From positions 1 to 33,496 of the forward strand of contig NZ_JAHKPJ010000009.1 of the NCBI RefSeq assembly GCF_018860345.1: a DNA stretch of 33,496 nucleotides, in the 5' to 3' direction. Position 1 is the stretch's first letter. Every line of letters begins with the position of its first letter. The translations under genes and the position numbers were made by a program. Origin of the DNA: Psychrosphaera sp. F3M07 (GTDB lineage: Bacteria; Pseudomonadota; Gammaproteobacteria; Enterobacterales; Alteromonadaceae). A model generated the notes under the pieces. The model searched no databases and had not been told where the DNA came from. It saw nothing but the letters and a program-made list of their open reading frames with translations. Below, one piece after another: positions 17,857 to 26,500 of the stretch.

Positions 17857-17945
17857 ACACCTTTCCAAATGTGGGAGGCCAGCAACATTTCTATTGTGAC
17901 CCTGGCAGTACATTTCAAACATCGAAATGACTACGGCTAATCCGC
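17857..17945 (-). ncRNA. Probable molybdenum cofactor (Moco) riboswitch in the moaA leader
   Basis: Read on the minus strand, the 5' leader of moaA contains a perfect 6-bp hairpin CATTTC/GAAATG (17929-17911). Then come CTGCCAGGGTCAC (17908-17896), GGCCTCCC (17880-17873) and GGAAAGGTG (17866-17858), ending 2 nt before the start codon. GCCAG and CTGGC can pair across the middle. This order of conserved blocks matches what I remember of the Moco RNA motif found ahead of moaA operons in gammaproteobacteria. The last block includes the ribosome binding site, which suggests translational control. Identified from memory of the consensus, without a covariance search. Confidence 0.7.
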
Positions 17946-18252
17946 CATATTTATCAAGTTGCTGTAAAACAATAATGTTAAACATCAGCAAGTTAATAAG
18001 GTTAGGCGATGAAACGAATGAACGTATTAGCTCGGAGTTAATTTTTGTGAATCTTCATCATAACGATTTTTACTAATTAATAAACACTTGTGATGGCTTA
18101 TTTTTAGACTCAAATGAAAGTGCTAATAACCAGAAATAACAATAAAGTAACGATTGTTGATCATGAAAAATGGCAAACATTATTTGTTGTTTAAACGAAA
18201 CAGGTTATGCTCGGTGGTAATCATCTCCAATAAAACAACACACCTCTAAACC
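17946..18252. other. moaA/moeB divergent intergenic region
   Basis: About 300 bp upstream of the riboswitch. It holds a palindrome ATGTT-A-AACAT (17975-17985), an inverted pair TTGCTG (17959-17964)/CAGCAA (17986-17991), and an 18-bp sequence (18112-18129) repeated upstream of modA. An open 26-codon frame starting MKVLI lies at 18114-18194 without a convincing Shine-Dalgarno. Promoters for moaA (minus) and moeB (plus) must lie here, but I cannot fix them with confidence. Confidence 0.5.
18112..18129. repeat. 18-bp repeat shared with the modA promoter region (copy 1)
   Basis: AAATGAAAGTGCTAATAA is identical to 24694-24711. One copy is upstream of moaA/moeB, the other upstream of modABC. The flanks do not match. 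Confidence 0.6.
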
Positions 18253-19014
18253 ATGGCAAAAATAGTAAAACCGTTATCCGATCAACAACTTCTACGTTAT
18301 AGCCGTCATATCATGTTGCCAAATATGGATATTGATGGGCAAGAGAAGCTTTGGAACAGCAAAGTATTAATCATTGGCGTGGGAGGTTTAGGTTGTGCTG
18401 TGGCGCAGTATTTGGCTTGTTCTGGTATTGGAAAGTTAACGCTGGTGGATGACGATAAAGTTGATAAAACCAATTTACAGAGACAAGTGCTGCATACAGA
18501 AAATAACGTAGGCTTAAATAAGTGTGACTCGGCCAAACAAAGCCTGCAACAGTTAAATAGTGAAATAACCATAGATACACACACTATACGTTTAACAGGT
18601 GAGGTCTTATTACAGACAATACAAGAGCACGATGTTGTAGTGGATTGTTCTGACAATTTAACGACTAGAAACGAATTAAATCTATTGTGTTTTAAAACCA
18701 AAACGCCATTGGTTTCTGGTGCAGCCATTAGGATGGAAGGTCAAGTTGCTACTTTTACAATGGACAAAGATCAACCTTGTTATCAATGTATAAGTTCAAT
18801 GTTTGGAGAGCAGGAATTAACCTGTTCAGAGTCAGGTATTTTATCACCTGTGGTTGGCGTTATAGGATCGTTACAAGCAACTGAAACTATTAAGTTATTA
18901 GTGCAAATTGGAGAAGTTTTATCATCACGTTTATTGATGTTTGATGCTGTTACCATGTCATTTAATGAGTTTAAGTTGAACCAAAATCTGACTTGTTCGG
19001 TATGTAGTAAGTAA
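18253..19014 (+). CDS. moeB: Molybdopterin-synthase adenylyltransferase
   Basis: A 253-residue E1-like enzyme of the MoeB/ThiF/HesA family. It begins with QQLLRYSRHIMLPNMDIDGQEKL and has the nucleotide loop IIGVGGLGCAVAQYLA (about 39-54), TLVDDDKVDKTNLQRQ (about 62-77) and the zinc cysteine pairs CYQC and CSVC. MoeB adenylates the C-terminal glycine of MoaD, and moaD lies in the divergent operon, which fixes the role against ThiF (no thiamine genes nearby). The start follows family length; the ribosome binding site is not obvious. Confidence 0.93.
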   Translation: MAKIVKPLSDQQLLRYSRHIMLPNMDIDGQEKLWNSKVLIIGVGGLGCAVAQYLACSGIGKLTLVDDDKVDKTNLQRQVLHTENNVGLNKCDSAKQSLQQLNSEITIDTHTIRLTGEVLLQTIQEHDVVVDCSDNLTTRNELNLLCFKTKTPLVSGAAIRMEGQVATFTMDKDQPCYQCISSMFGEQELTCSESGILSPVVGVIGSLQATETIKLLVQIGEVLSSRLLMFDAVTMSFNEFKLNQNLTCSVCSK

Positions 19015-19103
19015 TTCAAATTAATTGAAATTAGATAAATAAGAATTATGTGTTTTACTTAGAGCGTGACAGTGTTGCTCACTGTTTTAACTTTGAGGTT
19101 GTT

Positions 19104-19946
19104 TTGAAATTATATTTAGCATTTTTGTTACTCACAATTAGTTTAACTTGCCAAGCGCAAGTTATAAAAGTGCTCGCCACCTCTGAACAACAAATTGGCA
19201 GTATCGACTTTTTTCATCATTTATTAACCCGAGCCTTAGATGTAAACAAAGACCGTTATGGTGAGTATCAATTTGAATACCGCCAGTTTAAGTTTTCCCA
19301 AAATCGCAGTTTAAAAATGTTAGAGAATGGCGAGTTAGACGTTTTGCATACCATGACTAATTGGGACCGAGAAAAGGAATACCTAGCCGTAAAGTTTCCA
19401 CTTGTAAAAGGCTTAATGGGACATCGGTTATTAGTGATTAATAAAAAAGATGAAGCTGTTTTTAATCAAATTTCAGAAATTGAGTTAGCTAACAAAATTG
19501 CCTGCCAAGGTTTACATTGGCCAGACTCAGACATATTAGAAGCAAATAAATTCACAGTCGCGCGAATATTAAGCTTTGAGGCCATGTATGAATTAGTCGC
19601 GAAAGGACGATGTGATTATTTCCCACGTTCAATATTGGAAATAGACAGTGAGTTATCTCGTTTTTCCGCCCTGTATCCAGAGTTAACCATCGCAAAACAA
19701 ATTATGCTGATTTATCCCGCGCCGGTTTACTTTTTTGTAGAAAAGTCCAATTTTGCTTTAGCCAAACGATTACATGATGGCTTAATCCAATTAGAAAACA
19801 GTGGTGAGATGGAGCAAATATTAACGAAACAGCCATTAACTAAATCCATTTTTCCACTTAATAAGTGGAAAAATGCGCGTCAAATACACTTAATTAATCC
19901 AAACTTAGATGGCAGTATTAAATCAATAATACCAACAAAACATTAA
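19104..19946 (+). CDS. Orphan periplasmic substrate-binding-like protein
   Basis: About 280 residues resembling the family 3 (type 2) periplasmic binding fold. It has VIKVLATSEQQIGS after the signal peptide, a middle region LKMLENGELDVLHTMTNWDREKEYL typical of these proteins, and a C-terminal helical part. The frame opens at a GTG at 19050, but a TTG at 19104 with GAGG 5 bp ahead starts a clean signal peptide (KLYLAFLLLTISLTCQA), so I prefer that start. No permease or ATPase of the matching type is adjacent; the next ABC gene is an exporter on the other strand. Such orphans are common in Alteromonadales and may be sensors or unlinked transporters. Ligand unknown. Confidence 0.7.
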   Translation: MKLYLAFLLLTISLTCQAQVIKVLATSEQQIGSIDFFHHLLTRALDVNKDRYGEYQFEYRQFKFSQNRSLKMLENGELDVLHTMTNWDREKEYLAVKFPLVKGLMGHRLLVINKKDEAVFNQISEIELANKIACQGLHWPDSDILEANKFTVARILSFEAMYELVAKGRCDYFPRSILEIDSELSRFSALYPELTIAKQIMLIYPAPVYFFVEKSNFALAKRLHDGLIQLENSGEMEQILTKQPLTKSIFPLNKWKNARQIHLINPNLDGSIKSIIPTKH

Positions 19947-19977
19947 ACTTAGAGTTAACTAAATGTTTTATGTAACG

Positions 19978-21810
19978 TTATTCTAACCCCAAAAAACCAC
20001 CGGTTTGATGTTGCCATAATTTGGCATAAATACCGTTTAGAGCAAGCAACTCAGCATGACTGCCAGACTCTACAATTTTGCCCTGATCTAAGACTAACAA
20101 TCTATCCATTTGTGCAATGGTGGATAATCGGTGTGCAATGGCTAATACAGTCTTATTTTCCATTAGGTTATCTAAGCTTTTTTGAATGGCTTGCTCTACT
20201 TCAGAATCAAGTGCTGAAGTGGCTTCGTCTAAGATTAAGATAGGGGCATTTTTTAATATCACACGAGCAATAGCAATACGTTGACGTTGTCCGCCTGACA
20301 GTTTTACGCCACGTTCGCCCACTTGAACATCGTATGCGGTATTACCTTTATTATCACTTAACTTAGCTATAAATTCGTCAGCCTCTGCTGCTTTGGCCGC
20401 TGCAATAATCTCATCGGTTTGAGCATTTTGTTTACCGTAGGCAATGTTTTCTTTGATCGTACGATGTAATAAAGAAGTATCTTGCGTCACCATGCTAATG
20501 TTAGCTCTAAGGCTACGTTGGCTAACTTCTGCAATGTTTTGCCCATCAATATAAATACCGCCTTTATCGAGATTATAAAAGCGTAATAACAAGTTAACTA
20601 AGGTCGATTTTCCTGCACCAGAACGGCCAACAATACCCACTTTTTCACCGGGTTTTATCTTGATGTCTAACTGGTCAAATACGCGATTCTTTTCATCGTA
20701 GTTAAAGGTAATGTCTCTAAAATCAATCGCACCTTGTTGAATGTTAAGGTCGTTTGCTTGGTTAATATCTTGTACGTCTATTGGTTTGGCTAAGGTATTC
20801 ATGCCGTCTTGCACTGTGCCTATGTTTTCAAACAAGGCAGATACTTCCCACATGATCCACTGTGACATGTTATTAATACGTAAACATAGAGCAATGGCTA
20901 TTGCTATCTCGCCGGACGTAACCGATTGTTGTAACCACAAGTAAATAGCCATGCTTGCCATGCTAAATAACAAAATAGCGTTGTTGATCCAAACCGCTGA
21001 ATATAACCAAGATACTAAACGCATTTGTGGATATACCGTTTGTAGAAATCCATCCATGCTGTCTTTAGCGTATTCCGCTTCTTGGTCAGTATGAGAAAAC
21101 AGTTTTACGGTTGGGATATTGGTATAACTATCAACAATTCTGCCTGTCATTAACGAACGAGCGTCAGCTTGTTTTTGAGATACTTTTTTAAGCCTTGGTA
21201 ATAATATTTTTAAAAGTAAGGTATAAACCACACACCATAAAATAAGTGGTGTTGATAAACGCCAATCAATATTAAAAACTAATACCCCAATAGAGATAAA
21301 ATACACGCCGATATAAACCAATATATCCAACACTTTCATTACGGTTTCTCGTACCGCAAGTGAAGTTTGCATTACCTTAGTGGCTACACGACCAGCAAAT
21401 TCATTTTGGAAAAACGACAGGCTTTGCGCCAATAAATAGCTATGCGCTTGCCACCTGATCTTCATTGGGTAATTACCCATTAACGTTTGGTGAGTAATTA
21501 ACGACTGAATGATGACTAATAGCGGTAAAACGATAAGCACTAACGCACCCATCCAAATCAGTTGCGTTTGATTGTTCTCAATAAATGTGGCTCTGTCTTG
21601 GGTGGATAACCAGTCAACTAATTGTCCCAAAAAGCCAAATAAAGAGACTTCTAAGACCGCAATTAATGCGCCCATTAAAGAAACCACAATCACAGGGAGC
21701 ATCATGCCTTTTGAGTAATACATTAAAAAAGCAAACAAACCTGTTGGCGGTTTTAGGTTTTCATTTTTAGGGAATGGGTTTGACAGTCTTTCAAAAAAAG
21801 AAAAGATCAT
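19978..21810 (-). CDS. ABC-type exporter, fused membrane and ATPase domains
   Basis: A 610-residue half-transporter. An N-terminal six-helix ABC transmembrane domain (about 30-330) is followed by a nucleotide-binding domain with Walker A VGRSGAGKST, Q-loop VTQDTSLL, signature LSGGQRQR, Walker B ILILDEATSALD and the switch histidine in AIAHRLST. It belongs to the MsbA/MdlB-like exporter group and would work as a homodimer or with another half. No C39 peptidase domain is present. The gene converges on the substrate-binding-like protein and lies upstream of nothing obviously related, so the substrate (lipid, peptide or drug) is open. Confidence 0.88.
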   Translation of the reverse strand: MIFSFFERLSNPFPKNENLKPPTGLFAFLMYYSKGMMLPVIVVSLMGALIAVLEVSLFGFLGQLVDWLSTQDRATFIENNQTQLIWMGALVLIVLPLLVIIQSLITHQTLMGNYPMKIRWQAHSYLLAQSLSFFQNEFAGRVATKVMQTSLAVRETVMKVLDILVYIGVYFISIGVLVFNIDWRLSTPLILWCVVYTLLLKILLPRLKKVSQKQADARSLMTGRIVDSYTNIPTVKLFSHTDQEAEYAKDSMDGFLQTVYPQMRLVSWLYSAVWINNAILLFSMASMAIYLWLQQSVTSGEIAIAIALCLRINNMSQWIMWEVSALFENIGTVQDGMNTLAKPIDVQDINQANDLNIQQGAIDFRDITFNYDEKNRVFDQLDIKIKPGEKVGIVGRSGAGKSTLVNLLLRFYNLDKGGIYIDGQNIAEVSQRSLRANISMVTQDTSLLHRTIKENIAYGKQNAQTDEIIAAAKAAEADEFIAKLSDNKGNTAYDVQVGERGVKLSGGQRQRIAIARVILKNAPILILDEATSALDSEVEQAIQKSLDNLMENKTVLAIAHRLSTIAQMDRLLVLDQGKIVESGSHAELLALNGIYAKLWQHQTGGFLGLE

Positions 21811-21963
21811 AATAGCTAAATATCTCGTTAAATTGGGGGATGTTTGGAGTCAAACAACATACAAACAAGCAAGTGCTAAATGGTATATGAATTAGCCTTA
21901 ATGCCCAACTGTTTAAGTTTAGAAATTAAGATTTATCGTTAATTATTCTTAATGAAATTAATA

Positions 21964-23130
21964 TTAAACCGCTTTAAATTGTACAAATACGTCATCGCCA
22001 ACAGCCAAGTTCATTTTCTCTAAACTTAATTGTGATATTTCGGCAAGCAGGGTTTGGCCGTTAATGTCTAATGACACCAATACTAAGTGTTGCAAGTGTT
22101 GAATATCGATGATGTTAATATCGGTAACTTGTGAGGGTAAGTGATTTAACATGCTGCTGGATAAGTTAGCTTGTTTAGACAAACTAATACGATTAGCGTC
22201 AATGATAATTGTCTTGTGAGTAAGTTGGTTCTGCTCCAAACCTTTGCAATAGATGACCAATGTATTGTCTTGTTCAGAGTTGGGGCCATTAGTTAACTGC
22301 CATTGAGTTAGATGATGTTGTGGCAATGGGGTTGGTGCACTGAGTTCCAATTTAGAAAATACGGTTTGGTTACTGGTGGTCGTTAATTTTGGAATTAATA
22401 TTTCACTGACGCCAATCTGACTAACCTTACCGTTTTTAATCACGATTAAATTGTCTGTCGTAAGTGCGAGTTCTTTTAATGAGTGGCTCACAATGACAAA
22501 ATAGAGTTGATAGTTTTGCTGTAACTGTACAAGCAAACTCAGCAGCTCTGTTCGGGTATTCCAATCTAATGCTGAAAAAGGTTCATCTAACAAAATAATA
22601 GGTTTGCCACACAATAAGCTACGGGCTAGATTCACTCTTTGTTGTTCACCTCCAGATAAGCTCGTACTGGTTTGGTTTAACAAATGTTGAATACCACACC
22701 AATCAATCACTTGCTCTAAACTAAACGGACATGAACTAGTCCAAGATGAATGTTTAATTACAAAAGTTAAATTTGCCAGTACCGTAAGGTTAGGGAAAAG
22801 CTGCGCTTGTTGTGTTTGCAATAAACACGGATTTTGATCTGCGGGAAGTTTATCAATACGCTGATCTTGCCAATGCGCTTTGTATTCTATTTGTTTTTTT
22901 AAACCTGTATCCATACCTGCAATCGTGCGTAATAACGTCGATTTCCCCGCGCCAGAATCGCCAAATATGCCAACAATACCTTGTGATAGAGGCAGGATTA
23001 CGTCGATATCTAAAGACAATGAGGAATGGTCATCTTTCTGTTTCTCAGATATATGTTTAATTGTACGCTGAACCTTGATGTGTAAATCATCATTACTAGA
23101 TATATGCGAATTTTCTATTGGCGTATTCAT
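21964..23130 (-). CDS. modC: Molybdate ABC transporter ATPase
   Basis: 388 residues. The N-terminal ATPase domain has Walker A FGDSGAGKST, signature LSGGEQQRVNLAR and Walker B IILLDEPFSALD. The C-terminal part (about 310-388, with SQVTDINIIDIQHLQHL and ending VGDDVFVQFKA) is the molybdate-binding TOBE/Mop domain of ModC. It follows modB with an ATGA overlap. An N-terminal stretch of about 20 residues before the first strand is slightly longer than in E. coli ModC. Confidence 0.93.
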   Translation of the reverse strand: MNTPIENSHISSNDDLHIKVQRTIKHISEKQKDDHSSLSLDIDVILPLSQGIVGIFGDSGAGKSTLLRTIAGMDTGLKKQIEYKAHWQDQRIDKLPADQNPCLLQTQQAQLFPNLTVLANLTFVIKHSSWTSSCPFSLEQVIDWCGIQHLLNQTSTSLSGGEQQRVNLARSLLCGKPIILLDEPFSALDWNTRTELLSLLVQLQQNYQLYFVIVSHSLKELALTTDNLIVIKNGKVSQIGVSEILIPKLTTTSNQTVFSKLELSAPTPLPQHHLTQWQLTNGPNSEQDNTLVIYCKGLEQNQLTHKTIIIDANRISLSKQANLSSSMLNHLPSQVTDINIIDIQHLQHLVLVSLDINGQTLLAEISQLSLEKMNLAVGDDVFVQFKAV

Positions 23131-23813
23131 GATTTATTTAACGTATAAAAAGATTTATTAAATTTGTATAACAAGGTCAAACTGACAAAAGAAAAACACA
23201 ATAAGACTAGCGCCAAATTATGTGCTTTGTCATAACTTAACATTTCAACATGGTTATATAGGGCAATAGACAATACTTGTGTTTCGCCTGGAATATTACC
23301 ACCAATCATTAACACTAAACCAAACTCACCCAAGGTATGAGCAAAGCCTAATGTTGCGGCGCTGATAATACTTGGTTTGATTAAAGGTAAGATCAAAAAT
23401 ACAAAACGTTTAAAGGGCGGAACCCCTAAACTCGACGCGACTTGATCGTACTGATGGCCTAATTGAGAAAAACCAACCATGAGAGGTTGTACTACAAAAG
23501 GCAATGAATAAATTAACGAACCTAACAAAATGCCACTGAAACTAAATACCAATTGTTCGCCAGTTAAGCTTAACCAAAACGAGCCAAACCAAGTGTCAGG
23601 GGAAAAGGCCACAAGCAGATAAAACCCTAAAACCGTAGGGGGCAATACTAAAGGCAGGGCAACCAAAGCTTCAAATATAGGTTTTAATTTGCCTTGGTAT
23701 TTAGTTAACCACCAAGCTAAAGGTATGCCAATAAATAACAATAAAATGACGGTTAAACCCGCAAGTTTGATAGTTAGCCAAAGGGCTTGTGCATCTGCAA
23801 ACCAGTCGGTCAT
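23127..23813 (-). CDS. modB: Molybdate ABC transporter permease
   Basis: A 228-residue inner-membrane permease with about five membrane helices. The cytoplasmic EAA-like loop (QVASSLGVPPFKRFVFLILPLIKP, about 125-150) contacts ModC. GEFGLVLMIGGNIPGETQVLSIALYNHVE is a signature of ModB. It overlaps modA and modC by 4 bp each (ATGA), so the three genes are a tight operon. Confidence 0.95.
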   Translation of the reverse strand: MTDWFADAQALWLTIKLAGLTVILLLFIGIPLAWWLTKYQGKLKPIFEALVALPLVLPPTVLGFYLLVAFSPDTWFGSFWLSLTGEQLVFSFSGILLGSLIYSLPFVVQPLMVGFSQLGHQYDQVASSLGVPPFKRFVFLILPLIKPSIISAATLGFAHTLGEFGLVLMIGGNIPGETQVLSIALYNHVEMLSYDKAHNLALVLLCFSFVSLTLLYKFNKSFYTLNKS

Positions 23814-24640
23814 TTATTGTTTCCTGCTAATGATGTCGAAACGGCTGTATAACCCATTTTTTCTAACTTAGATTGCACGGTTGGTGATAATAAGTATTCT
23901 ACTAATCGATGAACCTCATGGATATGTTTACTGCGTTTTAATATTACTAATTGCTGTTCAATGGTTTGGTAATGCTGGTTTGGGATCAACCAATAATGGT
24001 TATATTTTTCTTGTTTGAGTTGCAGCTGCGCTTGTATTAATAAAGATAAGGGAATAAAACCTAAATCCACATTATTGCTATCTGCAAACTGAAACACCTG
24101 ATTAACATTGTTGCCTAAAATTACATTATTTTGCTTAAGCTTTAATGAATCTAACGTTTGCTCTGCAGCCAGCCCAAACGGAGCAAGCTTAGGATTCGCG
24201 TACGCTAATTTTCCTTTGTTGGATTGTAAAACCTCAGTGTAGCTGGCTTTGCTCGAGCCTGATTTATTGGATGGATGCTTATATAGGTTTGTTTTATTTG
24301 ACCATAAGGCTAATTTACCCAGCGCATAAGTTTGTCGTGAAAGGGTGAGCTTATCTTGTTCAAGTAATTGCGGGCGTAGAGTGTCGGCCGATAAAAACAA
24401 ATCAAATGGCGCACCTTGTTTAATTTGAGCGTACAACATACCGCTAGAGCCGGAAGATAACTTAAACTGTATTTGTTTGTTTTTAGGGTAATTTTTTAAT
24501 AATTGAGTCAAGCTGTAATGGAAGTTACTGGCTACGGCAATTTTTATGTCTGTATTAGCTTGCAGGGTAGTAGAGGATAAAATAAACAATAATAAACTGC
24601 ACAGGCTGAAGAATCGTTTTTGGGATACTAAGAAAGTCAT
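23810..24640 (-). CDS. modA: Molybdate-binding periplasmic protein
   Basis: 276 residues with a signal peptide (hydrophobic core about residues 11-26, cleavage near LQA-NTD). The mature protein has the ModA signatures IKIAVASNFHYSLTQL, SSGSSGMLYAQIKQGAPFDLFLSAD and an APFGLAAEQTL segment. It captures molybdate or tungstate and delivers it to ModB. It has no strong ribosome binding site. I did not find a convincing ModE site upstream, nor a modE gene in the window. Confidence 0.94.
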   Translation of the reverse strand: MTFLVSQKRFFSLCSLLLFILSSTTLQANTDIKIAVASNFHYSLTQLLKNYPKNKQIQFKLSSGSSGMLYAQIKQGAPFDLFLSADTLRPQLLEQDKLTLSRQTYALGKLALWSNKTNLYKHPSNKSGSSKASYTEVLQSNKGKLAYANPKLAPFGLAAEQTLDSLKLKQNNVILGNNVNQVFQFADSNNVDLGFIPLSLLIQAQLQLKQEKYNHYWLIPNQHYQTIEQQLVILKRSKHIHEVHRLVEYLLSPTVQSKLEKMGYTAVSTSLAGNNK

Positions 24641-24693
24641 CTAGCGCATATTGTTTGTCATTAATGGTAAGAATCGTAATGTAACGGAGGTTA

Positions 24694-24711
24694 AAATGAA
24701 AGTGCTAATAA
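24694..24711. repeat. 18-bp repeat shared with the moaA/moeB intergenic region (copy 2)
   Basis: Identical to 18112-18129. Here it lies 54 bp upstream of modA. On the plus strand it overlaps an open 13-codon frame (ATG at 24696-24698, MKVLIINP...) preceded by GGAGG, so a leader peptide is an alternative reading. Confidence 0.6.
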
Positions 24712-24824
24712 TTAACCCAATGCACTTTAGGTCTTGATCCAATGGTTATTACTTGGCATATGTTGCTTTGTCTGGGACAATGTACAACTATTGATATTAT
24801 CCACAACAAAAGCAAGGCTCAGAG

Positions 24825-25064
24825 ATGAAAATATTAGTTCGTAACCTTTCACGTTCTACCACCGAGGACGAATTATCTGAAGTATTCTCCAAGTTTGGTG
24901 ACATTGAATATTGTAATTTAGTGTTAGACAAAATGTCTGGAAAATCAAAAGGTTTTGGTTTTGTTGAGATTGCTGATGATAAAAAAGCGTTGTTAGCTAT
25001 CGTTAAATTGAACGGCACTGTATTAGGCGGCAAACCTATCCGTGTGAAAAAAGCAGACGAATAG
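24825..25064 (+). CDS. Small RRM-domain RNA-binding protein
   Basis: 79 residues forming a single RNA recognition motif. RNP2 is ILVRNL (residues 3-8) and RNP1 is KGFGFVEI (about 42-49); nothing else is attached. Bacterial one-RRM proteins of this size are often cold-inducible or act on mRNA structure, but the target cannot be read here. Followed by a clear terminator, so probably a monocistronic, well-expressed gene. Divergent from modA. Confidence 0.9.
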   Translation: MKILVRNLSRSTTEDELSEVFSKFGDIEYCNLVLDKMSGKSKGFGFVEIADDKKALLAIVKLNGTVLGGKPIRVKKADE

Positions 25065-25089
25065 TAAAACAACAATTTAATCATTATAG

Positions 25090-25112
25090 AAAAGCCACTT
25101 AGTGGCTTTTTG
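25090..25112 (+). terminator. Intrinsic terminator after the RRM gene
   Basis: AAAAGCCAC / GTGGCTTTTT stem with a TTA loop (25090-25111), T-run included. It may also serve the minus-strand gene ending at 25167. Confidence 0.88.
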
Positions 25113-25166
25113 CGTTTTTGACACATATAAACCATTTTTGGCAAATTTTATGTATCGCCTTCATAC

Positions 25167-26363
25167 TCACGACCACATATTATAATTTAACAATAAAAAT
25201 CTCACTTTTTTGACCTCAGCAGAGTCACAACCGATATTTCCATCGTTAAAAAAAGCACTAAGTGAAACACCTTGATATCTCATAGCAATATCTTTTAAAG
25301 GAACCATTCTATTATGATTCGAGAATATTTTCTGTTTGAAAGCTCGGTCGATTTTAAAGTCGTGGCTAGTGTATATTTCAGAGCTAATTTCAGTTCCTGT
25401 ATAGACTTGTGTTGTTGTGCGTTTATATTTCTCTACATAATGGTAAACATCTTTATCTTGTAGACATGATCTTGCATATCCAATAGAAAATGCAACATAC
25501 ATTTCTTGAAGTAGGTGATGGAAATTAGGGGCTAAAATGTACTTAATGATGGTTTTGTTATCCCGTGATAGATGATAAGCAATCACTTTAAATTTTGAAA
25601 AGCTCTGATTAGCAAGTTTTAGACTGTCTGTATCAGTTTCTTTAACACGATAAAATATACCACTGTGAAAGTTATACTCAGCAACTTGTTTTTCATCTCT
25701 GGTATAAAGTTTGAGGTTACAGATTTTATTGTTCGTACAATTACTAACGTTTCTTGATCTTGAATAAAAGGTTTTGGTTAAATATTCAATAACGTCATCA
25801 GAATAATCCGCTTTTATCTCCTCAACAAATAAACCAAATTTCGTTCTATAATCTTTAGCTAGTGCCCCTCTAGGTGGCGTTAACGATAACCTTTCAGCTT
25901 GTTCAACATATGAGGAATCTGCGATAGGTAACGTTTTCATTACTTCCTTTGCTTTTGATAAAGCCTCTGCAGGAAGTTTCATTTTTTTGGTGCCAAAGTT
26001 TAAGCCAAAAATGAAACTATTGGGGAGAGTAGTATCCGTAAAAGTAGATAAATCAAAACGCCACTTTCTGCAGGTCCCTTCAATAATATCTAAATCAAAG
26101 TCTTCATCGTCTTTATAAAGTGTTTGGCAGTTTTGCACCTTCCCATAAACGTCAATGTCTAGTTTTGCAATAAGGCTTCCCGAGGTATTTTCTTGTCCTC
26201 GTTGGTACATCAAACTGATATACCTGTCTGGCTTTTTATAATTGTCTGGCCAAACACTGATACTGTTTTCGTTAATAATTAATACAGGATCGGAAATATG
26301 AAACTTGGCATACGCTTCATTAACCGTTAAAAAAAACAATAATAATAAGAGTTTAATATTCAT
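25167..26363 (-). CDS. Secreted protein with a TonB C-terminal-like segment, function unknown
   Basis: 398 residues with a signal peptide (MNIKLLLLLFFLTVNEAYA). Residues about 60-105 (SLIAKLDIDVYGKVQNCQTL, then CRKWRFDL) resemble the beta-alpha-beta pattern of TonB C-terminal-type domains, in which a 'G-x-V' strand and an R-W-x-F end strand are typical. The rest (about 130-398) is not recognised and has several cysteines. AAGG precedes the ATG. The minus-strand neighbour upstream is an unrelated lipoprotein gene, 137 bp away. The function is unknown; the TonB_C resemblance is a by-eye reading and does not imply energy transduction. Confidence 0.6.
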   Translation of the reverse strand: MNIKLLLLLFFLTVNEAYAKFHISDPVLIINENSISVWPDNYKKPDRYISLMYQRGQENTSGSLIAKLDIDVYGKVQNCQTLYKDDEDFDLDIIEGTCRKWRFDLSTFTDTTLPNSFIFGLNFGTKKMKLPAEALSKAKEVMKTLPIADSSYVEQAERLSLTPPRGALAKDYRTKFGLFVEEIKADYSDDVIEYLTKTFYSRSRNVSNCTNNKICNLKLYTRDEKQVAEYNFHSGIFYRVKETDTDSLKLANQSFSKFKVIAYHLSRDNKTIIKYILAPNFHHLLQEMYVAFSIGYARSCLQDKDVYHYVEKYKRTTTQVYTGTEISSEIYTSHDFKIDRAFKQKIFSNHNRMVPLKDIAMRYQGVSLSAFFNDGNIGCDSAEVKKVRFLLLNYNMWS

Positions 26364-26413
26364 AGCGCCTTAAAATCCATCTCGGTTAAGCAAGCTCATA
26401 GTATCAGTAGTGA

Positions 26414-26500
26414 TTAATCAATTTTTTCTAACAGTGCATCGATTTCTGCTTCTCTGTTACGTTCTTTCTGTTCATATTTTTTCTTGTGTATTTCTTTTAT
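26414..26500 (-). pseudogene. In-frame C-terminal extension beyond a stop codon
   Basis: Directly after the TAA at 26501-26503, the same frame stays open for 28 codons (IKEIHKKKYEQKERNREAEI then DALLEKID) to a second stop at 26414-26416. The charged, helix-forming composition continues that of the upstream protein. The first stop falls in an AATA tetranucleotide repeat (three units). This looks like the original C-terminus cut off by a nonsense change, or a readthrough product. Confidence 0.5.

Noticed and set aside
18114-18194. 26-codon gene MKVLITRNNNK... upstream of moeB
   Set aside because: No convincing ribosome binding site and no homology I can recognise; mentioned only as part of the intergenic region and repeat.
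19104-21810. Binding protein and ABC gene as one importer
   Set aside because: The ABC gene is a fused exporter-type protein on the opposite strand; binding proteins pair with separate importer permeases.
24641-24824. ModE operator upstream of modA
   Set aside because: CGTAATGTAACG near 24675-24686 looks a little like a ModE half site, but the second half is not at the right spacing.
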